Below are positions 8,720-17,843 of a DNA stretch of 64,000 nt, piece by piece. The stretch is from Neorhizobium galegae (GTDB lineage Bacteria > Pseudomonadota > Alphaproteobacteria > Rhizobiales > Rhizobiaceae): assembly GCF_017877055.1 (NCBI RefSeq), contig NZ_JAGIPG010000002.1, forward strand, positions 434,001 to 498,000, in the 5' to 3' direction. Both the position numbers and the translations under genes were made by a program. Below the pieces are notes generated by a model that searched no databases, had not been told where the DNA came from, and saw only the letters and a program-made list of their open reading frames with translations. Positions within the stretch are counted from its first letter, which is position 1, and each line of letters starts with the position of its first letter.

Positions 8720-8922
8720 CAGCGATTCTCCATGAATGCCTCTGTGACATTCAAATCACGCTCGCGGAGTCAACGCCCGCCTCTTAATTTTGCGTAAAAT
8801 TCATCATTGATCTTGGCATTTGATCCTGCCTAAATGGCCTCCAGCAAGGGGCGCGGGGATTACTTCAGAGGGCTGCCGGTCACCGTCATATGTAGGACGC
8901 CAGGCAGACTTTTACCCTTTGC

Positions 8923-8942
8923 AACGGGATAAATCTCCCGTT
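8923..8942 (+). repeat. Hairpin AACGGGA-N6-TCCCGTT in the dnaA leader
   Basis: Perfect 7-base arms around TAAATC, followed by TTTCC. It could act as a weak terminator or attenuator before dnaA, or as a protein site. Confidence 0.35.
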
Positions 8943-8965
8943 TTCCTGATAACCATCGGTTGCGG

Positions 8966-8987
8966 TCCGGAAATTGACATTTCCGGA
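8966..8987. repeat. 22-base palindrome overlapping a TTGACA box
   Basis: TCCGGAAAT-TGAC-ATTTCCGGA has perfect 9-base arms. A consensus -35 hexamer TTGACA (8974-8979) sits at its centre, but no good -10 follows at 16-18 bases. Possible operator of a dnaA promoter. Confidence 0.4.
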
Positions 8988-9298
8988 AACGGCCGGGTTT
9001 TGTCAACGCGATCCGGTCCATATCCGGATGAAGGAGGTGGAAGAGGTTCGGACGGCTCATGATGAGGATGAGGGCGTTCGTATATGCGGGGTGGCTCCTG
9101 CAAGCGCAGACCGTTCACGAGGCGGGCTGAGCGTAACTTTCGATCGGCTGCGAGGACGAGAGAAGGTTTTGAAACAAAAGGGGACGGGCGGCGACGGTTC
9201 TCAATGATTGGGAATGGTTTGCTATGCCTTGAAACGAAGTTTGCTCTGGCGGCGTTAACGAGAACCGCCAGGCTACGCGATTTGGAAGGCGGCGAATT

Positions 9299-10864
9299 AT
9301 GCATATGAATACTATATCAGCCCGTGCAGGTAATGGGGACCAGGCACGGCAGGCATTTGATTCAAGTTGCTCCCAGGCGGCAGGGGAAACGACGGAAATG
9401 AAGCATAATGCTCTTTTTGAGCGGTTTAGTGCACGTCTGAAGGCACAGGTCGGTCAGGATGTTTATGCAAGCTGGTTCGGGCGTTTGAAACTGCATTCCG
9501 TCTCAAAGAGCGTTGTTCGGCTCACGGTACCGACCACCTTTCTGAAGTCCTGGATCAACAATCGTTACCTCGATCTCATCACGTCCATATTCCAGGCGGA
9601 AGATGCTGAAATCCTGAAGGTGGAAATCCTGGTGCGTAGCGCAAGTCGCAGTACCAAGGCGCCTGTGGCAGGTGAAGAACGCAGTCTGGCGCCGGAACCT
9701 GTCGTTGTTGCCTCGTTTCCGCGTTCTCAGGGTCCTCGCGAGATTGGCAAGATCGCCGCTTTCCCGTCGCCGTCTGCTGCGCCGGCGCGTTCCACCCAGG
9801 CTCCCGGACCGCTGTTCGGTTCCCCGCTCGATAGCCGCTTTACCTTCGACACTTTCGTAGAAGGCCCATCGAACCGGGTAGCGCTTGCCGCGGCCAAGAC
9901 CATCGCTGAAGCCGGCGCGAGCGCGGTCCGTTTCAATCCGCTCTTTATTCACTCGGGCGTCGGCCTCGGCAAGACGCACCTACTGCAGGCGATCGCCAAT
10001 GCGGCCGTCGGCAGCGAGCGCATGCCGCGGGTCGTCTATCTGACGGCCGAATATTTCATGTGGCGCTTTGCGACCGCGATCCGCGACAACGACGCACTGA
10101 CGCTCAAGGACTCGCTGCGCAATATCGATCTGCTGATCATCGACGACATGCAGTTCCTACAGGGCAAGATGATCCAGAACGAGTTCTGCCATCTCCTGAA
10201 CATGCTGCTCGACAGCGCCAAGCAGGTGGTGGTTGCCGCCGACCGTGCGCCTTGGGAGCTGGAATCGCTCGATCCTCGTGTTCGCTCGCGTCTGCAGGGT
10301 GGGGTGGCGATCGAAGTCGAGGCGCCGGACTATGAAATGCGTCTCGAGATGATCAAGGGCCGCCTGGCGACTGCCCGACAGGACGATCCGTCCCTCGATA
10401 TCCCGGCAGAAATCCTCAGCCACGTCGCACGCAATGTGACCGCCAGCGGTCGCGAGCTGGAAGGCGCCTTCAATCAGCTTCTGTTCCGCCGCTCCTTCGA
10501 GCCTTCGCTCTCGATCGAGCGTGTCGATGAGTTGCTCGCCCATCTGGTGGGTGCAGGCGAAGCCAAACGCGTCCGTATCGAGGACATCCAGCGCATCGTC
10601 GCCCGTCATTATAATGTATCGCGCCAGGAACTGGTCTCGAACCGGCGCACCCGGGTCATCGTCAAGCCGCGCCAGATCGCCATGTATCTGTCGAAGACGC
10701 TGACGCCGCGCTCCTTCCCGGAAATCGGCCGCCGTTTCGGCGGCAGGGACCATACAACCGTCCTGCATGCGGTCCGCAAGATCGAGGAATTGATTTCGGG
10801 TGACACGAAGCTCAGCCACGAGGTAGAACTGCTGAAACGGCTGATCAACGAGAACAACGCTTAA
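9299..10864 (+). CDS. dnaA: Chromosomal replication initiator DnaA
   Basis: A 521-residue protein. The ATG at 9299 follows GGAAGG by 9 bases; a second ATG two codons on is equally possible. Domain I runs from about 34 ([14 protein letters not shown]) to 110, a variable linker to about 180, then the AAA+ domain with Walker [10 protein letters not shown] (219-227) and Walker [10 protein letters not shown] (278-286). The C-terminal DNA-binding domain ends with the DnaA signature [13 protein letters not shown] (about 483-495). It opens the replication origin in its ATP form. A long control region precedes it and a LysE-type gene follows 5 bases after the stop. Confidence 0.98.
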   Translation: MHMNTISARAGNGDQARQAFDSSCSQAAGETTEMKHNALFERFSARLKAQVGQDVYASWFGRLKLHSVSKSVVRLTVPTTFLKSWINNRYLDLITSIFQAEDAEILKVEILVRSASRSTKAPVAGEERSLAPEPVVVASFPRSQGPREIGKIAAFPSPSAAPARSTQAPGPLFGSPLDSRFTFDTFVEGPSNRVALAAAKTIAEAGASAVRFNPLFIHSGVGLGKTHLLQAIANAAVGSERMPRVVYLTAEYFMWRFATAIRDNDALTLKDSLRNIDLLIIDDMQFLQGKMIQNEFCHLLNMLLDSAKQVVVAADRAPWELESLDPRVRSRLQGGVAIEVEAPDYEMRLEMIKGRLATARQDDPSLDIPAEILSHVARNVTASGRELEGAFNQLLFRRSFEPSLSIERVDELLAHLVGAGEAKRVRIEDIQRIVARHYNVSRQELVSNRRTRVIVKPRQIAMYLSKTLTPRSFPEIGRRFGGRDHTTVLHAVRKIEELISGDTKLSHEVELLKRLINENNA

Positions 10865-10869
10865 AATAT

Positions 10870-11487
10870 ATGTTTCTGCTTTCTGTAGCAACGATCTGGG
10901 CCGTGGCGTGCATAACGCCAGGGCCCAATACGCTTCTGGTCATGCGCTATGCGCTGACCGCCCCGCGGCGCGTGCCGATCATGGCGGCGATGGGGACGAT
11001 CACCGGCACGCTCTGCTGGGGTTTTGCGGGCTGGCTGGGGATCAATGTCCTGTTCCAGGCGGCTCCCTTTGCCTATGTGGCGCTCAAGATCGTCGGCGGG
11101 CTGTATCTCGTCTGGCTTGGATTGAAGATATTCCTGGATGCACGAAAGTCGCGCCAGTCGGCTGATATCGCGGCGGCGCGTATCGAGGTGCCGCTCAAGA
11201 CCGCCTACCGGATGGGGCTGGCGACCAATCTTGCCAATCCGAAATCGGCGCTCTTCGTTGCCAGTCTTTTCGCTGCGACCATGCCGGCCGGCACGCCCTT
11301 CCTGTATGGCCTGGCGGCGATTGCCGTCATGGTCGCCGTCTCGACGGTCTATTATACCTTCCTGGTGGCGCTGATCACCCACCGAACGGTGGCGGCCGCC
11401 TATATCAAGGCCAAGAAGAAGATCGATCTCGGCGTCGGCATGGTCTTCGTCGGCTTTGGCACCAAGCTGCTGATGTCCCAGCGCTGA
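10870..11487 (+). CDS. LysE/RhtB family amino-acid exporter
   Basis: A 205-residue inner-membrane protein with about six hydrophobic segments. It has the family's N-terminal signature ITPGPNTLLVMRYAL and the central NLANPKSALFVASLF. Members export amino acids or homoserine lactones; the substrate cannot be told from sequence. The ATG lies 5 bases after the dnaA stop with no separate binding site beyond the AT-rich junction, so it is probably transcribed with dnaA. The methyltransferase gene follows 9 bases later. Confidence 0.85.
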   Translation: MFLLSVATIWAVACITPGPNTLLVMRYALTAPRRVPIMAAMGTITGTLCWGFAGWLGINVLFQAAPFAYVALKIVGGLYLVWLGLKIFLDARKSRQSADIAAARIEVPLKTAYRMGLATNLANPKSALFVASLFAATMPAGTPFLYGLAAIAVMVAVSTVYYTFLVALITHRTVAAAYIKAKKKIDLGVGMVFVGFGTKLLMSQR

Positions 11488-11496
11488 GGATCATGA

Positions 11497-12090
11497 ATGG
11501 CTGTCGAAAAGGATCCGATTGCCAGTTTCTACAGCCAAAACGCGGTGATCTACGCGGCGAGTTCTGCGCCGAGCATGCGCCGCCTCGATGGTTTCCTGTC
11601 AAAACTTGCACCGGGCGCCGCCATCCTCGAACTCGGCTGCGGCAGCGGGCGGGAGAGTGCGGTGATGATCGCGCGCGGTTTCGATGTTTCGCCGACCGAT
11701 GGCACGCCCGAAATGGCGGAGGAGGCCTCGAAACATCTGGGCAGGCCGGTCGGCGTGCTGCGTTTCGGGGATGTCGACGCCGCCTCGGCTTTCGACGGCG
11801 TTTGGGCCAATGCATGCCTGCTGCATGCGCCGCGGGCGGAGCTTGGCGGAATTCTCGGCCGCATCCACAGGGCCTTACGACCGGGCGGTATCTTCTACGC
11901 GAGCTTCAAGGCCGGAGAAGCCGAGGGCCATGACGAACTCGGGCGTTATTTCAACTATCCGTCCAAGGCCTGGCTAGGAGCCGCTTACGAGGCGTTTGCC
12001 TGGACTTCCATCGATATCGATGAGGAGCAAGGCAGCGGCTACGACAGAAAGCCGACCGACTGGCTGCACGTTCTGGCGGTAAAAGCCTGA
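11497..12090 (+). CDS. SAM-dependent class I methyltransferase
   Basis: A 197-residue protein with motif I AAILELGCGSGRES (about 40-53), an acidic residue after the second strand (SPTDGTPEM), and post-motif RALRPGGIFYASFK. It resembles small-molecule methyltransferases of the UbiE/tellurite-resistance type, but the substrate is unknown. It is the last gene of the dnaA-side cluster and converges with hemW, whose stop is 11 bases away. Confidence 0.75.
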   Translation: MAVEKDPIASFYSQNAVIYAASSAPSMRRLDGFLSKLAPGAAILELGCGSGRESAVMIARGFDVSPTDGTPEMAEEASKHLGRPVGVLRFGDVDAASAFDGVWANACLLHAPRAELGGILGRIHRALRPGGIFYASFKAGEAEGHDELGRYFNYPSKAWLGAAYEAFAWTSIDIDEEQGSGYDRKPTDWLHVLAVKA

Positions 12091-12100
12091 ACGTCGGATT

Positions 12101-13294
12101 TCAGCAAGCCAGATCGGCAACCACCGCGTCGAGTATCAGCATGCCGGACGGCGTGCAGCGCAGCCGCGAATTGCCGAGGCGCTCGATGAAGCCGTGTTCC
12201 AGCAGCCGCTCCTCGCGGATCGGGTCCGGGTCCCGGCCGGAAAGCTGCTGCCAGCGGGCGAGATCGACGCCTTCCCGCAGGCGCAGGCCCATCAGCAGCA
12301 ATTCGTCGGCCTGTTCCTCGTAGCCGAGGATTTCCTCGTCCAGCATGCCGTGGCCGATGCGTTCCACCTGTTCCAGCCAGGTTTCCGGACGCCGCTCGGT
12401 GGAAGTCGCGATCTTGTTTCTGCCGCGCATCAGGCGGCCGTGGGCGCCAGGGCCGATGCCCGCATAATCGCCGTAACGCCAATAGGTCAGGTTGTGGCGG
12501 CTTTCAGCACCGGGGCGCGCGTGATTGGAGACCTCGTAGGCCGGCATGCCGAAGCGCTCGGTAATCTCCTGCGTCGCCTCGTAGAGCGCTGCTGACTGGT
12601 CGTCGTCCGGCACGATCAGCTTGCCGGCCTTGTGCAGGCCATAGAAGGGCGTGCCTTCCTCGATGGTGAGCTGGTAGAGGGACAAATGGTCGACGGCGTA
12701 GGAAATCGCTTCCTTCAGCTCCGCCTCCCAGGCCTCGACCGTCTGTTTAGGGCGGGCGTAGATGAGATCGAAGGACATGCGCGGAAAGATATCCCGCGCC
12801 AGCCTGATCGCCTTCAGGGCATCGGCGACGTCATGCAGCCGACCGAGGAATTTGAGGTCCGGATCGTTGAGTGCCTGCACGCCGAGCGAGACGCGGTTGA
12901 CGCCGGCGGCGCGATAGCCGCGGAAGCGGGTCGCCTCGACGCTCGAAGGGTTGGCCTCCATGGTGATCTCGATACCATCGGGCACGTGCCAGTGCTTGGC
13001 GATGCCGTCGAGGATCGCCGAGACTGTCGCCGGGTCCATCAGCGACGGCGTACCGCCGCCGAGGAAGATGCTGGTGACGGTTTTCGGCCCGCTCATGCGT
13101 CGCATCACCTCCATCTCCTTCAGGAAGGCAGCGGTGAAGCGCGGCTGGTCCACCGGCTGGTGGCGCACGTGGCTGTTGAAGTCGCAATAAGGGCACTTGG
13201 CCGCGCAGAACGGCCAATGCACATAGACGCCGAAGCCCGGTTCGCCGGTATCCGGCAGAAGGGTATTGGACAGGAGGGGGGCGGCAGAATTCAA
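12101..13294 (-). CDS. hemW: Radical SAM heme chaperone HemW
   Basis: A 397-residue protein of normal length. The iron-sulfur site is CAAKCPYCDF (Cys30, 34, 37); Phe after the last Cys-Asp is typical of HemW, while HemN has a further cysteine there. The start appears to be TTG (complement of 13292-13294), 6 bases after the rdgB stop; the segment LLPDTGEPGFGVYVHWPF supports coding from near this point. HemW binds heme and delivers it to respiratory enzymes; it is often misnamed coproporphyrinogen oxidase. It ends the rph-VOC-rdgB-hemW operon. Confidence 0.9.
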   Translation of the reverse strand: MNSAAPLLSNTLLPDTGEPGFGVYVHWPFCAAKCPYCDFNSHVRHQPVDQPRFTAAFLKEMEVMRRMSGPKTVTSIFLGGGTPSLMDPATVSAILDGIAKHWHVPDGIEITMEANPSSVEATRFRGYRAAGVNRVSLGVQALNDPDLKFLGRLHDVADALKAIRLARDIFPRMSFDLIYARPKQTVEAWEAELKEAISYAVDHLSLYQLTIEEGTPFYGLHKAGKLIVPDDDQSAALYEATQEITERFGMPAYEVSNHARPGAESRHNLTYWRYGDYAGIGPGAHGRLMRGRNKIATSTERRPETWLEQVERIGHGMLDEEILGYEEQADELLLMGLRLREGVDLARWQQLSGRDPDPIREERLLEHGFIERLGNSRLRCTPSGMLILDAVVADLAC

Positions 13295-13300
13295 AGCGCC

Positions 13301-13945
13301 TCAAGCCTCCAGGCAGGTTTCGACGAAACGCTTGAACGCACGGGCGCGGTGCGAAAGCGCTTCCGGCTCGCCGGGTTTCCAGCCGTGTTTCTGATCACTA
13401 CTCATTTCACCGAATGTAATGTCATAGCCTTGCGGTTGGAAGACCGGGTCATAACCAAAACCCTGGGTGCCGCGCGGCGGCCACGCCACCGTGCCTTCCA
13501 CCTCGCCGCGGAACATTTCCGTGTGCCCATCCGGCCAAGCGAGACAAAGCACGCTCACAAAGCGGCAGCTGCGCTGCTCCGGCCTCGTCGCGCCACGCTC
13601 CTCCAGCGCCTTTTCGATCTTCTCCATCGCCATCTGAAAGTCCCGGCTGCCGTCCGCGCGTTCCGCCCAGTTGGCGGTATAGACGCCGGGGGCGCCATCG
13701 AGCGCGTCGATGACGATGCCGGAATCATCCGACAAGGCCGGCAGTCCGGAGGCTTTGGCGGAAGCGATCGCCTTGATCGCTGCATTTTCTTCGAATGTCG
13801 TGCCCGTTTCGTCGGGCTCTTCGAATTTCAGTTCGGCGGCGGATTTCGCGGAAAAGCCGAAGGGACCGATCAGTTCTGCAATCTCGCGGATTTTTCCGGC
13901 ATTGTGGCTGGCCACGACGATCGTCTTGGTATCGAGCTTGCGCAT
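13301..13945 (-). CDS. rdgB: dITP/XTP pyrophosphatase (RdgB/HAM1)
   Basis: A 214-residue protein with the HAM1 N-terminus ([18 protein letters not shown], SHNxGK at 13-18) and the metal-binding [12 protein letters not shown]. The substrate loop FGYDPVF is also present, and the protein ends with SHRARAF. It hydrolyses ITP, dITP and XTP to monophosphates and so keeps deaminated purines out of DNA and RNA. The ATG overlaps the stop of the VOC gene upstream (TAATG), so translation is coupled. Confidence 0.94.
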   Translation of the reverse strand: MRKLDTKTIVVASHNAGKIREIAELIGPFGFSAKSAAELKFEEPDETGTTFEENAAIKAIASAKASGLPALSDDSGIVIDALDGAPGVYTANWAERADGSRDFQMAMEKIEKALEERGATRPEQRSCRFVSVLCLAWPDGHTEMFRGEVEGTVAWPPRGTQGFGYDPVFQPQGYDITFGEMSSDQKHGWKPGEPEALSHRARAFKRFVETCLEA

Positions 13946-14361
13946 TACAATTCCTGTTCGATATTCCAGAGCCTTGGCTCTGCACATTCCAGGCTGTTGC
14001 CGGCCGGATCGCGGAAATAGATTAAGCGGGCACCGTTCGGCCAGCGGAAATCGCTTTCGATGGCAATACCCGCCTTGTTGAGCTTTTCCCTGATCCTGTC
14101 AATCGCCTCGCCCGTCATGCGAAAGCAGATATGCCCAGGTCCCGTCGCGCCATGTGGCGGTACAGGCAGCGCATCGGCCGGAGGCGGCTTGATCGTCTCG
14201 GCCGGGTTGAAGATCAGCAGGATGCCCGGCCCACAGCGGAAGAACACATGCCTGCTGCCGGCTCGCAGAACTTTTTCAAGGCCGAGAATGCCGCCGTAAA
14301 AGGCTTCGGCGGCATCGAGATCATCAGCGTAAAGCGCGGTTTCGAGAATGCCTTCGATCAA
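13945..14361 (-). CDS. VOC/glyoxalase-like protein
   Basis: A 138-residue protein with a TTG start (complement of 14359-14361) behind GAGGTG. A much longer open frame runs upstream to 15108 but is antisense-frame shadow of rph. The fold is clear from [23 protein letters not shown] at the front, GHICFRM in the middle and [18 protein letters not shown] at the end. Ligands H (GHICF) and E (LECAE) fit a metal site like that of fosfomycin-resistance and glyoxalase enzymes. The substrate is unknown. It lies in an operon between rph and rdgB. Confidence 0.75.
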   Translation of the reverse strand: MIEGILETALYADDLDAAEAFYGGILGLEKVLRAGSRHVFFRCGPGILLIFNPAETIKPPPADALPVPPHGATGPGHICFRMTGEAIDRIREKLNKAGIAIESDFRWPNGARLIYFRDPAGNSLECAEPRLWNIEQEL

Positions 14362-14384
14362 ACAGCACCTCTTTTCAGCGAGTT

Positions 14385-15101
14385 TCAGGCGATCGCCTGC
14401 TTCTGCATCGCCACCAGTTGCTGGGTGCCGTCCTGAGCCAGTGCCAAGAGGTTCAGGAATTCTTCCTGGCTGAAAGGCTTGCCCTCTGCCGTACCCTGCA
14501 CTTCGACAATGCCGCCAGTGCCGGTCATCACGAAATTCGCATCCGTCTCCGCAGCCGAATCCTCGATATAGTCGAGGTCGATTACCGGCTGACCCGCAAA
14601 GATGCCGCAGGAGATCGCCGCGACGTGATCTTTCAGTACCTTCTCGACCTTGGTCATCGAGCGGGCTTCCATCCACTTCAAACAATCGTAGAGCGCAATC
14701 CAGCCACCGGTGATCGAAGCCGTGCGCGTGCCGCCATCTGCCTGGATGACGTCGCAGTCGATGGTGATTTGCTTTTCGCCGAGCGCTTCCAGATCGATGA
14801 CGGCGCGCAGGGACCGGCCGATCAGGCGCTGGATCTCCTGGGTGCGGCCGCCCTGCTTGCCGGAAGCGGCTTCGCGCTTCATCCGGTCGCCTGTGGCGCG
14901 GGGCAGCATGCCGTATTCGGCGGTCACCCATCCCTTGCCGCTGTTGCGCAGCCACGGCGGCGTCTTTTCTTCCAGGCTCGCGGTGCAAAGCACATGCGTG
15001 TCGCCGAACTTCACAAGGCAGGAGCCTTCCGCATGTTTGGAGAAATTGCGCTCGAATGAGACCTTGCGCATCTGGTTCAACTGTCTGCCTGAAGGCCGCA
15101 T
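14385..15101 (-). CDS. rph: Ribonuclease PH
   Basis: A 238-residue protein, full length for RNase PH (the E. coli K-12 frameshift is not present). It begins [20 protein letters not shown] and contains [17 protein letters not shown] with the phosphate-binding arginines of the catalytic site, and [18 protein letters not shown]. It trims the 3' ends of tRNA precursors by phosphorolysis. It is the first gene of the rph-VOC-rdgB-hemW operon and diverges from hrcA across 177 bases. Confidence 0.96.
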   Translation of the reverse strand: MRPSGRQLNQMRKVSFERNFSKHAEGSCLVKFGDTHVLCTASLEEKTPPWLRNSGKGWVTAEYGMLPRATGDRMKREAASGKQGGRTQEIQRLIGRSLRAVIDLEALGEKQITIDCDVIQADGGTRTASITGGWIALYDCLKWMEARSMTKVEKVLKDHVAAISCGIFAGQPVIDLDYIEDSAAETDANFVMTGTGGIVEVQGTAEGKPFSQEEFLNLLALAQDGTQQLVAMQKQAIA

Positions 15102-15278
15102 GCTTCACTCCCTAGATTTCTGTTTCCGCCTTCTACGGCCCCGGCCAAGCTTTTGCAAAGAAAAAGCCCTGGGGCGTTCTGAAGGCGATTGATTGCGGCC
15201 ATGCTGATTTTCCCTTTGGAGAAGGCGAGGCGAATGACTATATTTTGTCGAGAGATCAACGGAACGGTGAAGGTTTAG

Positions 15279-16358
15279 ATGGGATTTTCGGCATCGACGG
15301 GTAGGGACAGCGGCTCTGTGCTCGATGACCGTTCGCGCGAAATTTTCCGCCGCATCGTGGAAAGCTATCTGGAAACAGGTGAGCCGCTCGGCTCCCGCAA
15401 TCTTTCCCGCCTGCTGCCCATATCGCTGTCGCCGGCGTCGGTGCGCAATGTGATGAGCGATCTCGAGGAACTCGGCCTCATCTACTCCCCGCATATCAGC
15501 GCCGGCCGTCTGCCCACCCAGTCCGGGCTTCGCTTTTTCGTTGATGCTTTCATGCAGGTGGGAGACCTCTCCGCCGAGGAACGCGCCAATATCGACCGGC
15601 AGATCCGACCGGCGGATCGCGATCAGCCGATGGAAAGCCTGATGGCGGAGGCGAGCCGCATGCTGTCGGGCGTCTCGCGGGGTGCGGGCATCGTCATCAC
15701 CGCCAAGAGCGATCCGGTCCTCAAGCACGTCGAGTTCATCCGCCTGGAGCCGACCAAGGCGCTTGCGGTGCTGGTCGGCGATCATAACCAGGTGGAAAAT
15801 CGCATCATCGAACTCCCGGCCGGCGTGACATCGTCGCAATTGACCGAGGCGGCGAATTTTCTCAATGCCCATCTGAGCGGTCAGACGCTGCCGGAACTGC
15901 GCGGCCAATTGAAGACGCTCAAGGATCAGGTGCAGGGCGAGCTTTACTCGCTCTCGCAGGAACTGGTCGAGCGCGGTCTGGCGGTCTGGTCGGGCGACAG
16001 CGAGGAAGGCAAGCCGAACCAGCTTATCGTCCGCGGCCGTGCCAACCTGCTCGAAGGCCTGGCGGATGTTGCCGACCTCGATCGTCTGCGGTTGCTTTTC
16101 GACGATCTCGAAAAGAAGGACAGCCTGATCGAGATTCTCGATCTCGCCGAGAAGGGGCCGGGCGTTCGAATCTTCATCGGCTCGGAAAACAAGCTGTTCT
16201 CTCTCTCGGGCTCCTCGCTCATCGTGGCGCCCTATCGTGACGGCGAGGACCGGATCGTCGGTGCCGTCGGTGTCATCGGGCCGACGCGGCTCAACTATTC
16301 GCGCATCGTGCCGATGGTGGATTACACCGCGCAGCTGCTTGCCAGGTTATCGCGCTGA
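15279..16358 (+). CDS. hrcA: Heat-inducible transcription repressor HrcA
   Basis: A 359-residue protein. The N-terminal winged helix contains [27 protein letters not shown] and [18 protein letters not shown], the HrcA signature. The GAF-like middle and the dimerisation segment follow, and it ends with [18 protein letters not shown]. It represses groESL and related genes at CIRCE elements and is kept active by GroEL. No CIRCE repeat was seen in its own upstream region. grpE follows after about 100 bases with its own possible promoter. Confidence 0.95.
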   Translation: MGFSASTGRDSGSVLDDRSREIFRRIVESYLETGEPLGSRNLSRLLPISLSPASVRNVMSDLEELGLIYSPHISAGRLPTQSGLRFFVDAFMQVGDLSAEERANIDRQIRPADRDQPMESLMAEASRMLSGVSRGAGIVITAKSDPVLKHVEFIRLEPTKALAVLVGDHNQVENRIIELPAGVTSSQLTEAANFLNAHLSGQTLPELRGQLKTLKDQVQGELYSLSQELVERGLAVWSGDSEEGKPNQLIVRGRANLLEGLADVADLDRLRLLFDDLEKKDSLIEILDLAEKGPGVRIFIGSENKLFSLSGSSLIVAPYRDGEDRIVGAVGVIGPTRLNYSRIVPMVDYTAQLLARLSR

Positions 16359-16394
16359 TTTCGCGACGGAGCCGCCTCAACTTTCCCACCAAGC

Positions 16395-16424
16395 CTTGAT
16401 TTTTTCACTTTAAACCTCGATATC
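16395..16424 (+). promoter_or_regulatory. Possible sigma32-type promoter of grpE
   Basis: CTTGATT (16395-16401) and CCTCGATAT (16416-16424) lie 38-67 bases before the grpE start. The -35 part fits the RpoH consensus; the -10 part is only partial. Confidence 0.3.
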
Positions 16425-16461
16425 GGGCACAAATCCAAGCCAAGAATAACCGGAGACCGTC

Positions 16462-17103
16462 ATGACCGACGAAACCAACAAGCACGGACCTGACGCAGCT
16501 GCCACTGAGAACGCGGCGGAAGCTGTTGCATCTGCTCTTGAGGACGCGGCCAACCAGAAGAATGCCGAGGCGCCCGCCGCCGAACCGGATCCGCTGGAAT
16601 TGCTGAAGGCCGAGAATAACGAGCTGCGCGACCGCTTTCTGCGGCTTGCCGCCGAGATGGACAACCTGCGCCGTCGCACCGAACGCGAAATCAAGGACGC
16701 AAAGTCCTATGCAGCTGCCGGCTTTGCGCGCGACATGCTCGCCGTTTCGGACAACCTGCGCCGCGCGCTGGACGCCGTGCCGACCGAAATGCGTGCCACG
16801 GCAGATGCCTCGCTGACCACCCTCCTGGAGGGCGTCGAGATGACCGAGCGTTCCATGCTGTCGGCGCTGGAACGCCACGGCGTGAAGAAGATCGATCCGG
16901 AAGGCCAGAAGTTCGATCCGAACTTCCATCAGGCCATGTTCGAGATCCCGAACTCTGCTGTTCCGAACAATACGGTCGTTCAGGTCGTCCAGGCCGGCTT
17001 CACGATCGGCGAACGTGTGTTGCGCCCGGCCATGGTCGGTGTCGCAAAGGGCGGTCCGAAGGCGGAAGCCTCCGCAGAAACCGCCGCCGAGAAGAACGCC
17101 TGA
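16462..17103 (+). CDS. grpE: Nucleotide exchange factor GrpE
   Basis: A 213-residue protein with an acidic, Ala-rich N-terminus (1-50), a long coiled-coil helix ([24 protein letters not shown]) and the conserved C-terminal beta domain with [13 protein letters not shown] and [12 protein letters not shown]. It releases ADP from DnaK. The ATG is preceded by CCGGAGA. It stands after hrcA, as in many alphaproteobacteria, and is followed by a hairpin terminator. Confidence 0.96.
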   Translation: MTDETNKHGPDAAATENAAEAVASALEDAANQKNAEAPAAEPDPLELLKAENNELRDRFLRLAAEMDNLRRRTEREIKDAKSYAAAGFARDMLAVSDNLRRALDAVPTEMRATADASLTTLLEGVEMTERSMLSALERHGVKKIDPEGQKFDPNFHQAMFEIPNSAVPNNTVVQVVQAGFTIGERVLRPAMVGVAKGGPKAEASAETAAEKNA

Positions 17104-17110
17104 AAGCGTT

Positions 17111-17140
17111 GAAAAGCGGGCGACAAGTCCGCTTTTCGCT
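17111..17140 (+). terminator. Terminator of grpE
   Basis: A perfect 9-base stem GAAAAGCGG / CCGCTTTTC with a 9-base loop, starting 8 bases after the grpE stop. The T run is part of the stem and continues weakly. Confidence 0.55.
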
Positions 17141-17238
17141 TTGCGCCGGACACTCAGTCGGCGTTTCGCAGTCCTGCCGGCAAGTCCGCTCGGCTAACTC
17201 GACGTCGGTCTTCCCGCTAAAATGGCTGCTCAAGAACA

Positions 17239-17275
17239 AAACCGCCCAGCGCTTTATCAGCGGCCGGGCGGTTCT
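17239..17275 (-). terminator. Terminator of the rpoN-hpf-ptsN cluster (possibly bidirectional)
   Basis: An 8-base stem AACCGCCC / GGGCGGTT with a second small helix inside. Read on the minus strand it ends in TTTTGTTCTT, 28 bases after the ptsN stop. It separates ptsN from the convergent grpE. Confidence 0.65.
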
Positions 17276-17302
17276 TTTCGTCCCCATGGAATGCATAGGC
17301 GG

Positions 17303-17767
17303 TCAGGCGGCGTGGTTTGCCTGCTCCTCGTTGAGGAAGGCATAGATCGCCGAAGCGGAATCGGTCTTGCGCAGCTTGGCGACAAGCTCCTGGTCCCGCA
17401 ATACGCGGGCGATGCGCGACAGTGCCTTCAGGTGGTCGGCGCCGGCGCCTTCGGGTGCGAGCAGCAGGAACACCAGATCGACCGGCTCATCATCGAGCGC
17501 TTCGAAATCGACCGGCGCTTCGAGGCGCGCGAAAATCCCCTTGATGGACGAGATGCTGTTGAGCTTGCCGTGCGGGATGGCGATGCCGTGGCCGACGCCG
17601 GTGGAACCGAGCCTTTCGCGCTGCAGGATGATATCGAAGATTTCTCGTTCGCTCACGCCCGTCAGCTTGGAAGCCTTGGCCGCCAGCTCCTGCAATAGCT
17701 GCTTTTTGGAATTTACCTTCAGGGCAGGAATAATCGCATCTTGCTGCAGCAAATCTGCCAATGCCAT
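17303..17767 (-). CDS. ptsN: PTS IIA-like nitrogen-regulatory protein PtsN
   Basis: A 154-residue EIIA-Ntr protein. The ATG at 17767 begins MALADLLQQDAIIPAL, as in rhizobial PtsN; an ATG nine bases earlier is possible but has its Shine-Dalgarno too close. The phosphorylated histidine is His66 in GIAIPHGKL. It receives phosphate from NPr and links nitrogen status to potassium transport and carbon use. It lies downstream of rpoN and hpf, the conserved order, 76 bases after the hpf stop. Confidence 0.95.
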   Translation of the reverse strand: MALADLLQQDAIIPALKVNSKKQLLQELAAKASKLTGVSEREIFDIILQRERLGSTGVGHGIAIPHGKLNSISSIKGIFARLEAPVDFEALDDEPVDLVFLLLAPEGAGADHLKALSRIARVLRDQELVAKLRKTDSASAIYAFLNEEQANHAA

Positions 17768-17810
17768 TCTCGTCATCCTTCGTGCCGCAAGAGCTCGTGC
17801 CCTAGGCGAA

Positions 17811-17838
17811 GGGGAGCGCCGTCTCCGACGCCCTCCCC
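17811..17838 (-). other. Stem-loop between hpf and ptsN
   Basis: GGGGAGCG pairs with CGCCCTCCCC (with a small bulge). On the minus strand it lies just after the hpf stop and before ptsN and is followed by only TT, so it is more likely an attenuator or RNA-stability element than a full terminator. Confidence 0.3.
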
Positions 17839-17843
17839 AAGTG

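Larger units (their letters stand above)
8499..8771. promoter_or_regulatory. Cluster of seven GANTC (CcrM methylation) sites
   Basis: GANTC occurs at 8499, 8602, 8645, 8703, 8713, 8724 and 8767, that is seven times in 273 bases, against about one per 256 by chance. The next site lies inside dnaA at 9359. In alphaproteobacteria CcrM methylates this sequence, and the methylation state of the dnaA promoter affects its firing. The count is seen directly; a regulatory role is inferred. Confidence 0.6.
8498..9298 (+). promoter_or_regulatory. Non-coding dnaA upstream/control region
   Basis: About 800 bases without a convincing gene. The first half (8500-8820) is clearly richer in A+T than its surroundings and holds seven GANTC sites and two short palindromes. 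The second half has two further hairpin-forming repeats and then the dnaA ribosome binding site (GGAAGG, 9284-9289). A weak promoter candidate is TTGATC (8807-8812), 17 bases, CTAAAT (8830-8835). No DnaA box close to TTATCCACA was found, so I do not call this an origin. Confidence 0.6.

Noticed and set aside
8443-9298. Chromosomal replication origin next to dnaA
   Set aside because: No cluster of DnaA boxes near TTATCCACA was found (only a partial TTATCCGG at about 8520), and in Rhizobiales the origin usually lies by hemE, which is not in the window.
13945-15108. 387-codon protein extending the VOC gene upstream
   Set aside because: The first 248 codons overlap rph in another frame and have no homology; the true gene begins at the TTG near 14361.
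15102-15278. CIRCE element before hrcA
   Set aside because: No TTAGCACTC-N9-GAGTGCTAA-like repeat is visible in the rph-hrcA gap.
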